Assembly (NCBI RefSeq): GCF_002723955.1
Contig: NZ_BEWN01000005.1
Coordinates: forward strand, 1-64,000
Direction of reading: 5' to 3'
DNA from: Gluconobacter frateurii
GTDB lineage: Bacteria; Pseudomonadota; Alphaproteobacteria; Acetobacterales; Acetobacteraceae
Length of the DNA: 64,000 nt
Below the pieces are notes generated by a model. That model made no database searches. It was not told the origin of the DNA and saw only the letters and a list, made by a program, of their open reading frames with translations. Every line of letters begins with the position of its first letter. Position 1 is the first letter of the stretch. A program made the translations under genes and the position numbers. Shown in pieces: positions 51,938 to 60,698 of the stretch.

Positions 51938-53005
51938 GTGAACCTTTCTCCCAATACTACCCGTTACCTTAAGTCGGGACTTGTGATGGCCGGTATCGTC
52001 ATTGCCCTCCTGTGTGCAGACACCCTGTTCTGGTGGCGCACAACCGATACGATCGAGGCAGAAATAGAAGCCCGTCGAGCGGCTCTAGAGACCGCAGGGT
52101 GGACCATGACTGTCGAGCAGAGCACGCGCGGCGGCTGGCCATTCGGCGCCTGGGTTACCATGACATCTCCCCACCTGAGTCATGAGCGATCCATCCGGGC
52201 ACCTTTTGACGCAGGATGGAGCGGGACAAGACTTCGGGTGGGTGGACTATGGCCCGATCTAATCCAAGCAGGCTTCCCCGTACTTCTCTCCGGACGACAC
52301 GCGGCCCGCTTTATCGCCCCGACTCTTCAACTCACGATTCTGTCTCAGGACCTGCATCTGCGCTTTTCCGCGGATCATGAAACCACATTTGCAAGCCCAT
52401 CGACCCAGATCGCACTCACGACAGGGTTTCTGGATCAGTCCATTGCGCTAACCGGAGTTTCCGGGCGTCTTCTGACAATTCCTAATGCCCTTCCCGATTC
52501 AACACGGCTGGGGCTTGAACTGTCCGCTCAAACACTCAACTCGCCCGCCCTTACCTCGCTCAAACTTTCTTTCCGAAATGCCCATCTCGTAGCGGCCCTG
52601 ACGCCCTCAGCCCAAAAAGACGCCAGTTCCTTCTTTTCCCTGGGAGGATATGACCGGCTTCTCCTTCAGACAGCGACATTTTCAATCGGCAGCAAACCGG
52701 ATGCCAGTCGCCTGTCTTTTTCAGGATCTCTGGATCTGCCAGCGGTTACCGGCCACCTCACCCTGAACCTGCTCAACTGGCATAATGCAGCAGAACAGCT
52801 TCTGAACACTGCATCCGCCCGGACGGCACTTTCCCCCGATCTGCAAGCCATTCTGCAGCACATGCTTCGCGAGCAACCCTCATCCATACTCAAACAAGCC
52901 CAACCCCTGGTGGTTGATTTGCCGATACTCAACGGACACTTTCCGTTGTCTCTGGAAACACTCCTACAAAATATTTCCACACAAAAAATTGACGTATCAC
53001 ATTAG
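51938..53005 (+). CDS. DUF2125 family membrane-anchored protein
   Basis: A 355-residue protein with GTG start. One N-terminal anchor (SGLVMAGIVIALLCADTLFWW) precedes a periplasmic beta-rich region: EARRAALETAGWTMTVEQSTRGGWPFGAWVTM is the diagnostic DUF2125 box, and the remainder reads as repeated beta-strands. The function is unknown; the family is common in alphaproteobacteria. Upstream is a 273-base AT-rich non-coding stretch with no identified element. It is followed by the cio promoter region. Confidence 0.75.
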   Translation: MNLSPNTTRYLKSGLVMAGIVIALLCADTLFWWRTTDTIEAEIEARRAALETAGWTMTVEQSTRGGWPFGAWVTMTSPHLSHERSIRAPFDAGWSGTRLRVGGLWPDLIQAGFPVLLSGRHAARFIAPTLQLTILSQDLHLRFSADHETTFASPSTQIALTTGFLDQSIALTGVSGRLLTIPNALPDSTRLGLELSAQTLNSPALTSLKLSFRNAHLVAALTPSAQKDASSFFSLGGYDRLLLQTATFSIGSKPDASRLSFSGSLDLPAVTGHLTLNLLNWHNAAEQLLNTASARTALSPDLQAILQHMLREQPSSILKQAQPLVVDLPILNGHFPLSLETLLQNISTQKIDVSH

Positions 53006-53028
53006 CGAGAGTAGACGCGGGGAATGTC

Positions 53029-53042
53029 TTGATCTTTGTCAA
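53029..53042. promoter_or_regulatory. FNR-like box upstream of cioAB
   Basis: TTGAT-N4-GTCAA differs at one base from the FNR consensus TTGAT-N4-ATCAA. It lies 184 bases before cioA. An FNR-type regulator (GoxR) is described in G. oxydans and is linked to respiratory genes, so this is a plausible target. Confidence 0.45.
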
Positions 53043-53225
53043 AATCGTGGCGTCGATGAAAACTTTCGTCATGCTGCGGCTTTGATGGTTCAGGTCCGGG
53101 TCATGTGTGCGGTGCGGTGCGCATGATCTTCGCTCTTTTCCTGACTTCTTAAGGCGCGAGCGTAGCTGACGGGTCCTTCCGGGCTGGTTCTGCGGTCCGT
53201 CGTCCAAGCAGAAGGCACCATCGCA

Positions 53226-54650
53226 ATGTTCGGCCTGTCGGCTTTATTTCTCGCGCGATTCCAGTTCGCGTTCACAGTCGGGTTTCACATCGTGTTTCCC
53301 GCGTTCTCGATCGGGCTCGCTGCCTATCTTGCCGTTCTTGAAGGCCTCTGGCTCAAGACCGGACGCAGCGCTTACCTGGACCTCTTCAAATACTGGCTGA
53401 AAATCTTCTCCGTCGTCTTCGCGATGGGTGTGGTTTCCGGTCTGGTCATGTCCTACGAGTTTGGTACCAACTGGTCCCAGTTCTCGCAGAAGGCTGGCCC
53501 CATCCTTGGCCCGATGCTGGCCTACGAAGTGATGACAGCCTTCTTCCTTGAAGCCGGCTTCCTTGGCGTCATGATGTTTGGCCTCAACCGTGTAGGCAAA
53601 GGCCTGCACTTTGGCGCCACCTGCATGGTCTCGATCGGCACGCTGATCTCCATGACGTGGATTCTTGCCTCCAACTCCTGGATGCAGACGCCGCAGGGGT
53701 ACATCATCGATGAAGCCACGGGCCGCTTTCTGCCGGGTAACTGGTGGCAGATCATCTTCAACCCGTCCTTCCCGTTCCGCCTTGTGCATATGGGACTGGC
53801 AGCATTCCTGTCCGTCGCATTCATCGTGGCTGGCGTCGCTGGCTGGCATCTCCTGAAGGCGCGTCGTGAAGGCCGTCAGGCCTCCGAACAGGTCCGCCTG
53901 ATGTTCTCCATGGCCATGTGGATGGCTGCCATCGTTGCTCCGGTCCAGTTTCTGGCGGGTGACACGCAGGGTCTGAACACGCTGGAATACCAGCCTGCCA
54001 AGATCGCCGCGATGGAAGGCGACTGGGACTCTGAAGGTCGTGCACCGGAAATCCTGTTCGGTATCCCGGATATGGAAAACGAGACGACGCACTACAAGGT
54101 CCAGATTCCGCTCCTCGGCTCCCTGATTCTGACACACAGCCTTGATGGCAAGGTGCCGGGCCTCAAGGACTACCCGAAGGACCTGCGCCCGTACTCGCCG
54201 CTGCTGTTCTTCTCCTTCCGCATCATGATCGCGCTTGGCTCGCTCATGGTCCTGGTTGGTCTGTGGTCCCTCTTCCTGCGGTGGAAGGGCAGCCTGTACG
54301 ACAATGCGATGCTGCATCGCGTTGCGCTCTGGATGTCTCCGGCTGGCTTCGTGGCGCTGCTCTGCGGCTGGATCACGACCGAGGTGGGCCGTCAGCCCTA
54401 CACGGTCTATGGTCTGCTCAAGACGTCTGACAGTGTGTCCCAGATCGCCCTGCCGAGCATGGCTACGTCCATGGTCGCCTTTGTGATCGTGTACTTTGTT
54501 GTTTTCGCGGGTGGCATCACGATCCTGCTGCGCAGCTTTGCCCAGGAACCACATCCGGGTGAAGAAGGTCCGTCCGAGCACGAACCACAGATGTCTGCTG
54601 GTACCACGCAGGTGTCCCACCATCCCCACAATGCTGGTCTGGCGGAGTAA
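53226..54650 (+). CDS. cioA: Cytochrome bd-type (cyanide-insensitive) ubiquinol oxidase subunit I
   Basis: A 474-residue integral membrane subunit oxidising ubiquinol and reducing oxygen. Heme-ligand His21 lies in FHIVFPAFSIG, a second in RLVHMGLAAF, and the conserved GRQPYTVYGLLKT segment is near 395. The quinone-loop between helices is short (about 250-320), lacking the long C-terminal Q-loop insertion of E. coli CydA, which marks the Cio/short-Q-loop type. The C-terminal tail is acidic and His-rich (EPHPGEEGPSEHEPQ). CioB follows after 6 bases. Confidence 0.93.
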   Translation: MFGLSALFLARFQFAFTVGFHIVFPAFSIGLAAYLAVLEGLWLKTGRSAYLDLFKYWLKIFSVVFAMGVVSGLVMSYEFGTNWSQFSQKAGPILGPMLAYEVMTAFFLEAGFLGVMMFGLNRVGKGLHFGATCMVSIGTLISMTWILASNSWMQTPQGYIIDEATGRFLPGNWWQIIFNPSFPFRLVHMGLAAFLSVAFIVAGVAGWHLLKARREGRQASEQVRLMFSMAMWMAAIVAPVQFLAGDTQGLNTLEYQPAKIAAMEGDWDSEGRAPEILFGIPDMENETTHYKVQIPLLGSLILTHSLDGKVPGLKDYPKDLRPYSPLLFFSFRIMIALGSLMVLVGLWSLFLRWKGSLYDNAMLHRVALWMSPAGFVALLCGWITTEVGRQPYTVYGLLKTSDSVSQIALPSMATSMVAFVIVYFVVFAGGITILLRSFAQEPHPGEEGPSEHEPQMSAGTTQVSHHPHNAGLAE

Positions 54651-54656
54651 GCGATC

Positions 54657-55682
54657 ATGACCGAATCCGCCGCTTTCTGGCTTCCCGTGGTCTGGGCCGT
54701 TCTCGCGGCCTCAGCCATCTTCCTTTACGTCATCCTTGACGGCTTTGACCTCGGCATCGGTGTCCTGTTCCTCAAGGAACGGGATCACGATCACCGCAAC
54801 GTCATGGTTAATACGGTCGCTCCTGTCTGGGACGGCAATGAAACCTGGATGATCTTTGGTGGCGCCGCCCTCTATGGCGTCTTTCCGGTCGCGTATGGCA
54901 CCATCCTGCCTGCGCTGTACCTGCCAATCCTGTTCATGCTGCTGGCCCTCATCCTTCGTGGTGTCTCTTTCGAGTTCCGCTTCAAGATGAAGTCCCCCGG
55001 GTCCCAGTTCTTCTGGGATGCGTCCTTCTGCGGCGGTTCCATTGTCGCAGCCTTCATGCAGGGCGTTATCCTTGGCACGCTTGTTCAGGGCATCCCCGTC
55101 CAGAACAACGTGTTCGTCGGAACGTCGCTGGACTGGGTCACGCCGTTTGCCCTGTTCTGTGGTGTGGCAGTGACCATTGGCTATGCGCTTCTGGGCTCCA
55201 CATGGCTGATCTGGCGTTGTGAAGGCGAGCTGCAGGACACGATGCGTCGCGTCTCCTATGCGCTTGCCGGCCTGATGCTGCTGACGATCGTGGCTGTCTC
55301 CGCATGGACGCCGCAGCTGCACACGACCTACATGCAGCATTGGCTTGAGTGGCCGCAGCTTGCTCTCGTGCTGCCCGTTCCAGTAGCAGTCGTTGCTGTC
55401 GCCGGTGCGCTGTTCTTGGGCCTGCGTAACCGCAAGTCGCACCTGCTGCCGTTCATCGCGACGCTCGGCCTGTTCTTCCTGTGCTTCTCCGGACTGGGGA
55501 TCAATGTCTGGCCGTATATCGTCCCGCCGACAATCACCATCTGGCAGGCCTCTTCTCCGCCGAGCAGCCAGGCTTTCGTCCTGTTCGGTGCCATGTTCCT
55601 GCTGCCGGTCATCCTTGGATACACGATCTATTCCTATTACGTGTTCCGCGGAAAGGTGACGGCAGAGCATCACTACCACTGA
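54657..55682 (+). CDS. cioB: Cytochrome bd-type ubiquinol oxidase subunit II
   Basis: A 341-residue membrane protein with 8 or 9 spans. The N-terminal VILDGFDLGIGVLF and VNTVAPVWDGNETWMIFGGAALYGVFPVAYG are diagnostic of CydB-type subunits, and FEFRFKMKSPGSQFFWDASFCGG and NVWPYIVPPTITIWQASSPPSSQAFVLFG complete the family. It stabilises the heme centre of subunit I. Together the two form a proton-saving but non-pumping oxidase active under low oxygen, acid or cyanide. Confidence 0.93.
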   Translation: MTESAAFWLPVVWAVLAASAIFLYVILDGFDLGIGVLFLKERDHDHRNVMVNTVAPVWDGNETWMIFGGAALYGVFPVAYGTILPALYLPILFMLLALILRGVSFEFRFKMKSPGSQFFWDASFCGGSIVAAFMQGVILGTLVQGIPVQNNVFVGTSLDWVTPFALFCGVAVTIGYALLGSTWLIWRCEGELQDTMRRVSYALAGLMLLTIVAVSAWTPQLHTTYMQHWLEWPQLALVLPVPVAVVAVAGALFLGLRNRKSHLLPFIATLGLFFLCFSGLGINVWPYIVPPTITIWQASSPPSSQAFVLFGAMFLLPVILGYTIYSYYVFRGKVTAEHHYH

Positions 55683-55701
55683 TTTTCCGGGAGTTCGGAC
55701 C

Positions 55702-55857
55702 ATGAGAATCGAGTACGGAAAACCCGATCAGAAAACAGGCCCTGTCGCCTGGATGAAACGGGTCGGGTGGTTCGTTCTTTTCTGGGCCAGCGGTGTTCTC
55801 GTCGTTGGCGTGGGAGCCGAACTCCTCAAGAAAATCATTTTCGGCGGTCATCACTGA
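55702..55857 (+). CDS. CydX-like small subunit (DUF2474-type)
   Basis: A 51-residue protein beginning MRIEYGKPDQKTGPVAWMK, with a single membrane helix (RVGWFVLFWASGVLVVGVGAELL) and a short basic/His tail. Small proteins of this sort stabilise cytochrome bd oxidases. It begins 19 bases after cioB and ends before the terminator, so it is the third gene of the operon. Confidence 0.7.
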   Translation: MRIEYGKPDQKTGPVAWMKRVGWFVLFWASGVLVVGVGAELLKKIIFGGHH

Positions 55858-55872
55858 CCTAACCCGAAAGAA

Positions 55873-55904
55873 AAACCCCGCCTCACAAGGGCGGGGGTTT
55901 TTTG
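55873..55904. terminator. Terminator shared by cio operon and gloB
   Basis: AACCCCGCC and GGCGGGGGTT form a stable stem followed by TTTTT, with As upstream on the other strand. Confidence 0.88.
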
Positions 55905-55910
55905 TTGCCT

Positions 55911-56627
55911 TCAGAACGTATCTTTCTGACGGCGCAATTCTGCAAAGCGAGCGACATCTGGCGCTCTTAGAAACGGGTTTGTTGCCCGCTCGGTGCCAAG
56001 AGAGACCGGCAAAGTTGGGCGTCCTGCTTCCAGAAGCGTTTCCACTTCGGCAGCCCGTGCCTTGAGCGCTGGGTTGTCCGGATCAACATGCAACGCGAAG
56101 GCAATGTTGGAGCGGGTGTATTCGTGTCCCGCGCAGACCAGCGTGTCATCTGGAAGAGCATCATAACGATGCAGACTCCGGAACAGCTCTTCCGCCGTTC
56201 CTTCAAGCAGACGCCCACATCCAGCGCTGAACAGAACATCCCCGCAAAAAAGCGCTGGCACTTCCGGGGCAACATAGGACAGATGCCCCACAGCGTGGCC
56301 CGGCGTCAGCAGAACCTCTACGGCCACGTCGCCGATGAAAAACGTGTCTCCATCTTCAAGGCCACGATCCAGTCGAGGCAGCCATTCTGGCTTCTGGGAT
56401 GGGCCGAAGACCTTCGCCCCGTAGTGCTCCCGCAAAGCATCGACACCGCCTGTATGATCCGCATGATGATGGGTCAGAAGGATCAGATCCAGCCTACCTT
56501 CACCCAGAAGGTCGATCACCGGCCCAGCCTCGCCCGGGTCCACGACAGCGCGCGTCCCATCACCTGCCGTCAGAAGCCAGACATAATTGTCTGACAGAAC
56601 CGGGATAGCTTGAATATCGAGTGACAT
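55911..56627 (-). CDS. gloB: Hydroxyacylglutathione hydrolase (glyoxalase II)
   Basis: A 238-residue metallo-beta-lactamase-fold enzyme hydrolysing S-lactoylglutathione to lactate in methylglyoxal detoxification. The dinuclear metal motif is THHHADH (near 53-59), followed by HAVGHLSYV, GDVLFSAGCGRLLEG and CAGHEYT. The C-terminal glutathione-binding helices match the family. It is divergent from the SAM-methyltransferase gene, with which it shares a 32-base promoter region. Confidence 0.94.
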   Translation of the reverse strand: MSLDIQAIPVLSDNYVWLLTAGDGTRAVVDPGEAGPVIDLLGEGRLDLILLTHHHADHTGGVDALREHYGAKVFGPSQKPEWLPRLDRGLEDGDTFFIGDVAVEVLLTPGHAVGHLSYVAPEVPALFCGDVLFSAGCGRLLEGTAEELFRSLHRYDALPDDTLVCAGHEYTRSNIAFALHVDPDNPALKARAAEVETLLEAGRPTLPVSLGTERATNPFLRAPDVARFAELRRQKDTF

Positions 56628-56659
56628 GACGGTTCCCCTGAACTTCGCTTACTGATTAG

Positions 56660-57385
56660 ATGCATACCATGCTGACGCGCCTGACACGCTCCCGTTCCGA
56701 AGATGCCGCGGCCTTCTACGAAAGCCGGACAGGCGTGCGTACCGCATCGCTCCTGAACCGGAGGCTGCATGCCATACTTCCAGACCTTCGAGCGCGTCGC
56801 CTGCTCGGCATAGGCTATCCCGGCCCCTATCTTCCCGCCAATGCGGGCTATGCGGTTTCGGGGCGCCTCCAGCATCCACAGACCCAGCGCGCTTTTCCCC
56901 GAACACTTCAGGATTGCCTGGTTGATAGTGGACGCCTGCCTTTCGATGACCTGTCGATGGACACAGTCCTGGCCATCCATGGGCTCGAATTTACCCGCTC
57001 GGCTCCCGATTTTCTGCGCGCCATCTGGAAAGTCATGACCGATGACGGGCAACTGATCCTCGTTGTCCCGAACCGCTCCGGCTACTGGGCCCATACGGAC
57101 GCAACACCCTTCGGTCACGGCACCCCTTTCAGCACGGCTCAACTCACCCGCCTGCTGGAACAGGGACTGTTCTGCATCGAGCAGCACACGGGCGCTCTCA
57201 TGGCTCCACCTGCCCTTCTGTCCAGAATGTCGGGCACGCTTCCCGAGCGGGTTGGAAAAATAACGCATTATCCCTGTGCGGGCGTGCACATCGTCGTCGC
57301 GCGCAAGAATGTCTATGCTGGGCTACCACTTATGGAAGAAAAGGCCCGCGCAGCCGTTCCCAGACAGCTTGCGGAACCTGCCTGA
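56660..57385 (+). CDS. Class I SAM-dependent methyltransferase (gloB-linked)
   Basis: A 241-residue protein. GIGYPGPYL replaces the usual GxGxG of motif I (about 52-60), and DTVLAIHGLEF with the HTDATPFGHGTPF segment fits a Methyltransf_11-like fold, although motif I is diverged. Family members often sit divergently beside gloB in alphaproteobacteria, but no substrate is established. It ends 61 bases upstream of psd. Confidence 0.75.
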   Translation: MHTMLTRLTRSRSEDAAAFYESRTGVRTASLLNRRLHAILPDLRARRLLGIGYPGPYLPANAGYAVSGRLQHPQTQRAFPRTLQDCLVDSGRLPFDDLSMDTVLAIHGLEFTRSAPDFLRAIWKVMTDDGQLILVVPNRSGYWAHTDATPFGHGTPFSTAQLTRLLEQGLFCIEQHTGALMAPPALLSRMSGTLPERVGKITHYPCAGVHIVVARKNVYAGLPLMEEKARAAVPRQLAEPA

Positions 57386-57446
57386 AAAACGCCTTCTTTG
57401 TGGCGAATTCTTGACCCAAGCTTTCTGTGCCGTAAGAGTGCGTCCC

Positions 57447-58124
57447 ATGTCGTTGATCCAGTCCTTCAAGCTCGTCCTGTCGCCGCCGCATCGCGCTGCG
57501 ACTCCCTTCCTCGCCGCCGGCGCCCTTGTCGGGCTCATCGGTCGGGCGACGCCGTGGCGCTTCACGCGCCTTCTCGGCAAGGCAGGCATAGCGTTCTCCG
57601 CGTTCTGCCTGTATTTTTTCCGTGACCCGAAGCGCACACCGCCGCCGGGTGCAAACCTGGTTCTGGCTTCTGCCGATGGCCGAGTGACAGGCGTTTCACT
57701 CGTCTCTCCGCCGCCCGCTCTGGAAATGGGCACCACGCCAGTATGGCGCGTCTCGACATTCCTGTCCGTGCTGGATGTCCACATCAACCGGATGCCAGCC
57801 GCCGGTCAGGTTACGAAGATTGCCTATCATGCAGGCAAGTTCCTGAACGCCAGCCTCGACAAGGCGTCCGAACATAACGAGCGCAACGAAATCCGCCTGA
57901 CGCTTCCTGACGGACGCAATATCGGCGTCGTGCAGATCGCAGGCCTGATTGCCCGTCGCATTCTGTGCTTCGTGGAAGAAGGCGACCATCTGGAAGCAGG
58001 TGAGCGTTTCGGCCTGATCCGCTTTGGCTCCCGCACCGACGTATATCTGCCGCCGGGTATCGAGCCGATCGTTGTCGAAGGTCAGACCATGATCGGGGGC
58101 GAAACCGTCCTGGCGAAGCTCTGA
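57447..58124 (+). CDS. psd: Phosphatidylserine decarboxylase proenzyme (short type)
   Basis: A 225-residue enzyme with an N-terminal membrane helix and a self-processing site: the pyruvoyl Ser is in RFGSRTDVYLP (near 195). SVLDVHINRMPAAGQV is the second family block. It converts phosphatidylserine to phosphatidylethanolamine at the inner membrane. The start is the ATG at 57447 (MSLIQSF); the longer frame overlaps the previous gene. pssA follows after 14 bases, giving a complete pathway. Confidence 0.94.
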   Translation: MSLIQSFKLVLSPPHRAATPFLAAGALVGLIGRATPWRFTRLLGKAGIAFSAFCLYFFRDPKRTPPPGANLVLASADGRVTGVSLVSPPPALEMGTTPVWRVSTFLSVLDVHINRMPAAGQVTKIAYHAGKFLNASLDKASEHNERNEIRLTLPDGRNIGVVQIAGLIARRILCFVEEGDHLEAGERFGLIRFGSRTDVYLPPGIEPIVVEGQTMIGGETVLAKL

Positions 58125-58138
58125 GCCAGACCGCGCCC

Positions 58139-59020
58139 ATGACCATTCCCGAGACGGCTGAACTCAACCGTCCAGCCCGACGCCGTCGCATTCGCCGCAG
58201 ACTGCGCCGTATGGGACGTACTCCCCGCACCCGTGTGCGGGGACCGTCTTTCAACCGGCTGATCCCCAATATCCTGACGATGCTTGGCCTTTGCGCCGGG
58301 CTAAGCGGGATGCGCTTTGCCCTGGAACACCAGTTCGCTCACGCGGCGGTCGCTCTTCTCATCGCAGCCTGTATCGACGGGCTGGATGGACGGATTGCCC
58401 GTCTCCTTCGCGGGACCACACGCTTCGGCGCAGAGTTCGACAGCCTGTCAGACTTCGTGTGCTTTGGTGTTGCACCGTCCTTCGTGCTGCTGATGTGGTG
58501 CCTTGAAGATGCCGGGCGTTATGCTTTCGTGCCATGCATCATGTTCACGGTCTGCATGGCACTGCGTCTGGCACGTTTCAATGCGAGCCTCGATGATGAT
58601 GACAAGCCGGATTACTCCGCGAACTTCTTCACGGGTGTTCCTGCGCCTGCGGGTGCCGGTATTGTTCTCTTCCCGGTTTTCCTGGGACTGGAAGCAGACC
58701 GTATGCACGCCGATGGTCTTGCTGCCCTCGCCCGTGAGCCGATTGTTTCCGCCATCTGCCTTATCCTGACGGCACTTCTTCTGGTTTCTACATTGCCAGT
58801 CTGGTCCTTCAAGAACTTCAAGGTTCCAGCCCGCTATGTACTTCCGCTAATGCTGGGAACCGGCCTCTATGCCGCCGTTCTCGTTGCTGATCCGTGGGGC
58901 GCTCTTGCCGCGGCCGGCCTGTTCTATGTTGCCATTCTGCCGTTCTCTCGCCGGTCCTATCACCGGTTAAGAAAAGCAGCTGAAGACATGTCAGAGACGG
59001 TTGAAGAAGAAACCGCCTGA
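58139..59020 (+). CDS. pssA: CDP-diacylglycerol-serine O-phosphatidyltransferase
   Basis: A 293-residue membrane enzyme of the CDP-alcohol phosphatidyltransferase class. The signature DGLDGRIARLLRGTTRFGAEFDSLSD contains the motif DG-x2-AR-x8-G-x3-D-x3-D. The N-terminus is an unusual Arg-rich extension (RPARRRRIRRRLRRMGRTPRTR). At least six hydrophobic segments follow. It supplies phosphatidylserine to psd, which precedes it in the same operon. A terminator lies 6 bases after the stop. Confidence 0.94.
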   Translation: MTIPETAELNRPARRRRIRRRLRRMGRTPRTRVRGPSFNRLIPNILTMLGLCAGLSGMRFALEHQFAHAAVALLIAACIDGLDGRIARLLRGTTRFGAEFDSLSDFVCFGVAPSFVLLMWCLEDAGRYAFVPCIMFTVCMALRLARFNASLDDDDKPDYSANFFTGVPAPAGAGIVLFPVFLGLEADRMHADGLAALAREPIVSAICLILTALLLVSTLPVWSFKNFKVPARYVLPLMLGTGLYAAVLVADPWGALAAAGLFYVAILPFSRRSYHRLRKAAEDMSETVEEETA

Positions 59021-59025
59021 AACAG

Positions 59026-59058
59026 AAAAAGCCGCCGGTATCCCCAGCGGCTTTTTTT
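59026..59058. terminator. Terminator between pssA and frk
   Basis: AAAAAGCCGC and GCGGCTTTTT pair around a short GC-rich loop, with T and A runs flanking: bidirectional for the convergent genes. Confidence 0.9.
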
Positions 59059-59103
59059 AAACCTGAACAAGGCCGAAGAAAATCTTCGGCCTGACAGGTA
59101 CTC

Positions 59104-60039
59104 TTATTCCGTCACATCCCACAGCCACGCGGCGCCACGAACGCCCGAACTGTCACCATGCAGGTTCTTGACGATCGGCGTCGTGCAAACAGGCGTAATA
59201 ACGTGCTTGCTCAACAGGGGTGGAACGCGGTCATAGAGCGACGCAAGGTTCGAAATCCCGCCGCCCAGAACAATAACGTCCGGATCGAGGAAGTTGATCG
59301 CAAGCGAACAGGCACGTGCGAAACGCTCCATGTAGCGATTAAGCGCATCAATCGCGGCCTGATCCCCGTTCGCAGCGGCATCTTCAATGCCAGCCGTATT
59401 GCGGTTTCCAGCGCCCTTCCAGTCTGCCGCCAAAGCCGGACCGGAGAGATAACGCTCCATGCAGCCCTTGTTGCCACAGAAGCACGGACGAGGCTCGCCA
59501 TCTTCCGGCAGAGGCCAGGGAAGCGGTAGATGACCCCACTCACCCGCAATATGATGGCGACCTTCAATGACGCGGCCGTTATTCACAATGCCCGCGCCCA
59601 TGCCAGTCCCGACAATGATACCGAACACTGTCTGAGCACCCTTCGCAGCGCCGTCCGCAGCTTCTGAAAGCGCAAAGCAGTTCGCATCATTCTCAGTGCG
59701 AACCGGGCGGGCCAGAGCGGATTCCAGATCCATGCCGAAAGGCTGGTCGTTCAGCCACGTGGCATTGGCATTCTTGATCAGACCCGTTTCCGGGGAAATG
59801 GACCCCGGAATACCAATTCCAAGAGTAGACGTGCTCTGACCGGCAGACACGCGGTGGCTTGGTACAGCCCCCAGACGATGGTCCACGCTCGTTACGAGAT
59901 CACGGATCGCAAGAATAGCTTCCGGATAAACACCCGGATTAGGAATTCGCTCACGCAGGACAAGATCGCCCTGGCGATTGAGAACTGCGATCTCGATCTT
60001 CGTTCCACCGAGATCGATACCAAGGCGATAGTCAGCCAT
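59104..60039 (-). CDS. frk: ROK-family fructokinase
   Basis: A 311-residue sugar kinase starting at the ATG at 60039 (MADYRLGIDLGGT). The phosphate-binding GIDLGGTKIEIA, the ENDANCFALSEA and GTGMGAGIV blocks, and the zinc motif CFCGNKGCMERYLSGPAL (CxCGxxGCxE) define ROK. Substrate fructose is inferred from resemblance to alphaproteobacterial fructokinases; other hexoses such as glucose or mannose remain possible. It is preceded by the hyf-like operon on the same strand with about 170 bases between. Confidence 0.85.
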   Translation of the reverse strand: MADYRLGIDLGGTKIEIAVLNRQGDLVLRERIPNPGVYPEAILAIRDLVTSVDHRLGAVPSHRVSAGQSTSTLGIGIPGSISPETGLIKNANATWLNDQPFGMDLESALARPVRTENDANCFALSEAADGAAKGAQTVFGIIVGTGMGAGIVNNGRVIEGRHHIAGEWGHLPLPWPLPEDGEPRPCFCGNKGCMERYLSGPALAADWKGAGNRNTAGIEDAAANGDQAAIDALNRYMERFARACSLAINFLDPDVIVLGGGISNLASLYDRVPPLLSKHVITPVCTTPIVKNLHGDSSGVRGAAWLWDVTE

Positions 60040-60212
60040 CTCATGCCCTGTACTGTTTTGACGGCTCCCGAAACGGGTAGCCAGAAACGGATTAACGCAC
60101 TGTATGCGCTCGTCTGCTTGAACGGGAAAGCCTCTGCGAGCAAGCCGTCCCATCACAAAAAATCAATGTTTCTGTTTTTAGTGACACGACCGACCTCGGG
60201 AACCGGAAGCTT

Positions 60213-60698
60213 TCAGCCTCCCGCCAGCCGCTGCAAGCCTAGAAGAATATCCTGCGGAGACGGCGGACAACCGGGAATGGTCTTGCGAACCTGCGTCAGG
60301 GCCTTGAGACCTCCAAGAGTGGCGTATCCAGCCCCGAACAGACCACCATCGACAGCACAAGCCCCGACAGCCACCAGGCTTTTACCCGGCGGCATAGCTT
60401 GCCAGACGCGATCAAGCATCTGCACACAGGCGCGACTCATGGCTCCTGTCACCAGAAGCCAGTCTGCATCTGCTGGATCTGTCACACGCGTGAAACCATA
60501 CCGCTCGAGCGCAAATGCAGAGCCGCACAGGCTCTCCACTTCCATGGCGCAACCTTCACAACCACCGGTCTCCAGCACATACAGGCTGATCATGTCAGTG
60601 CGTGCGGGGGCGTCTTTTTCCAGAGATGCCCTCCAGCGGGAGGCATCAATGAACGCATGGAGCACACTCAGCGGCCCGGTCTTCTGAAACACGCTCAC
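60213..60698 (-). CDS. Small Fe-S subunit of a Hyf/Ehr-like complex (NuoB/HycG type)
   Basis: A 161-residue soluble subunit with a GTG start overlapping the large-subunit stop (GTGA). Four Cys sit in the right places for one 4Fe-4S cluster: GGCEGCAMEVESL (near 33-45), GACAVDGG (near 117) and PGCPPSP (near 147). It matches the NuoB/hydrogenase small-subunit family, which mediates electron transfer between the large subunit and the membrane arm. It is the last gene of the operon. Confidence 0.85.
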   Translation of the reverse strand: MSVFQKTGPLSVLHAFIDASRWRASLEKDAPARTDMISLYVLETGGCEGCAMEVESLCGSAFALERYGFTRVTDPADADWLLVTGAMSRACVQMLDRVWQAMPPGKSLVAVGACAVDGGLFGAGYATLGGLKALTQVRKTIPGCPPSPQDILLGLQRLAGG

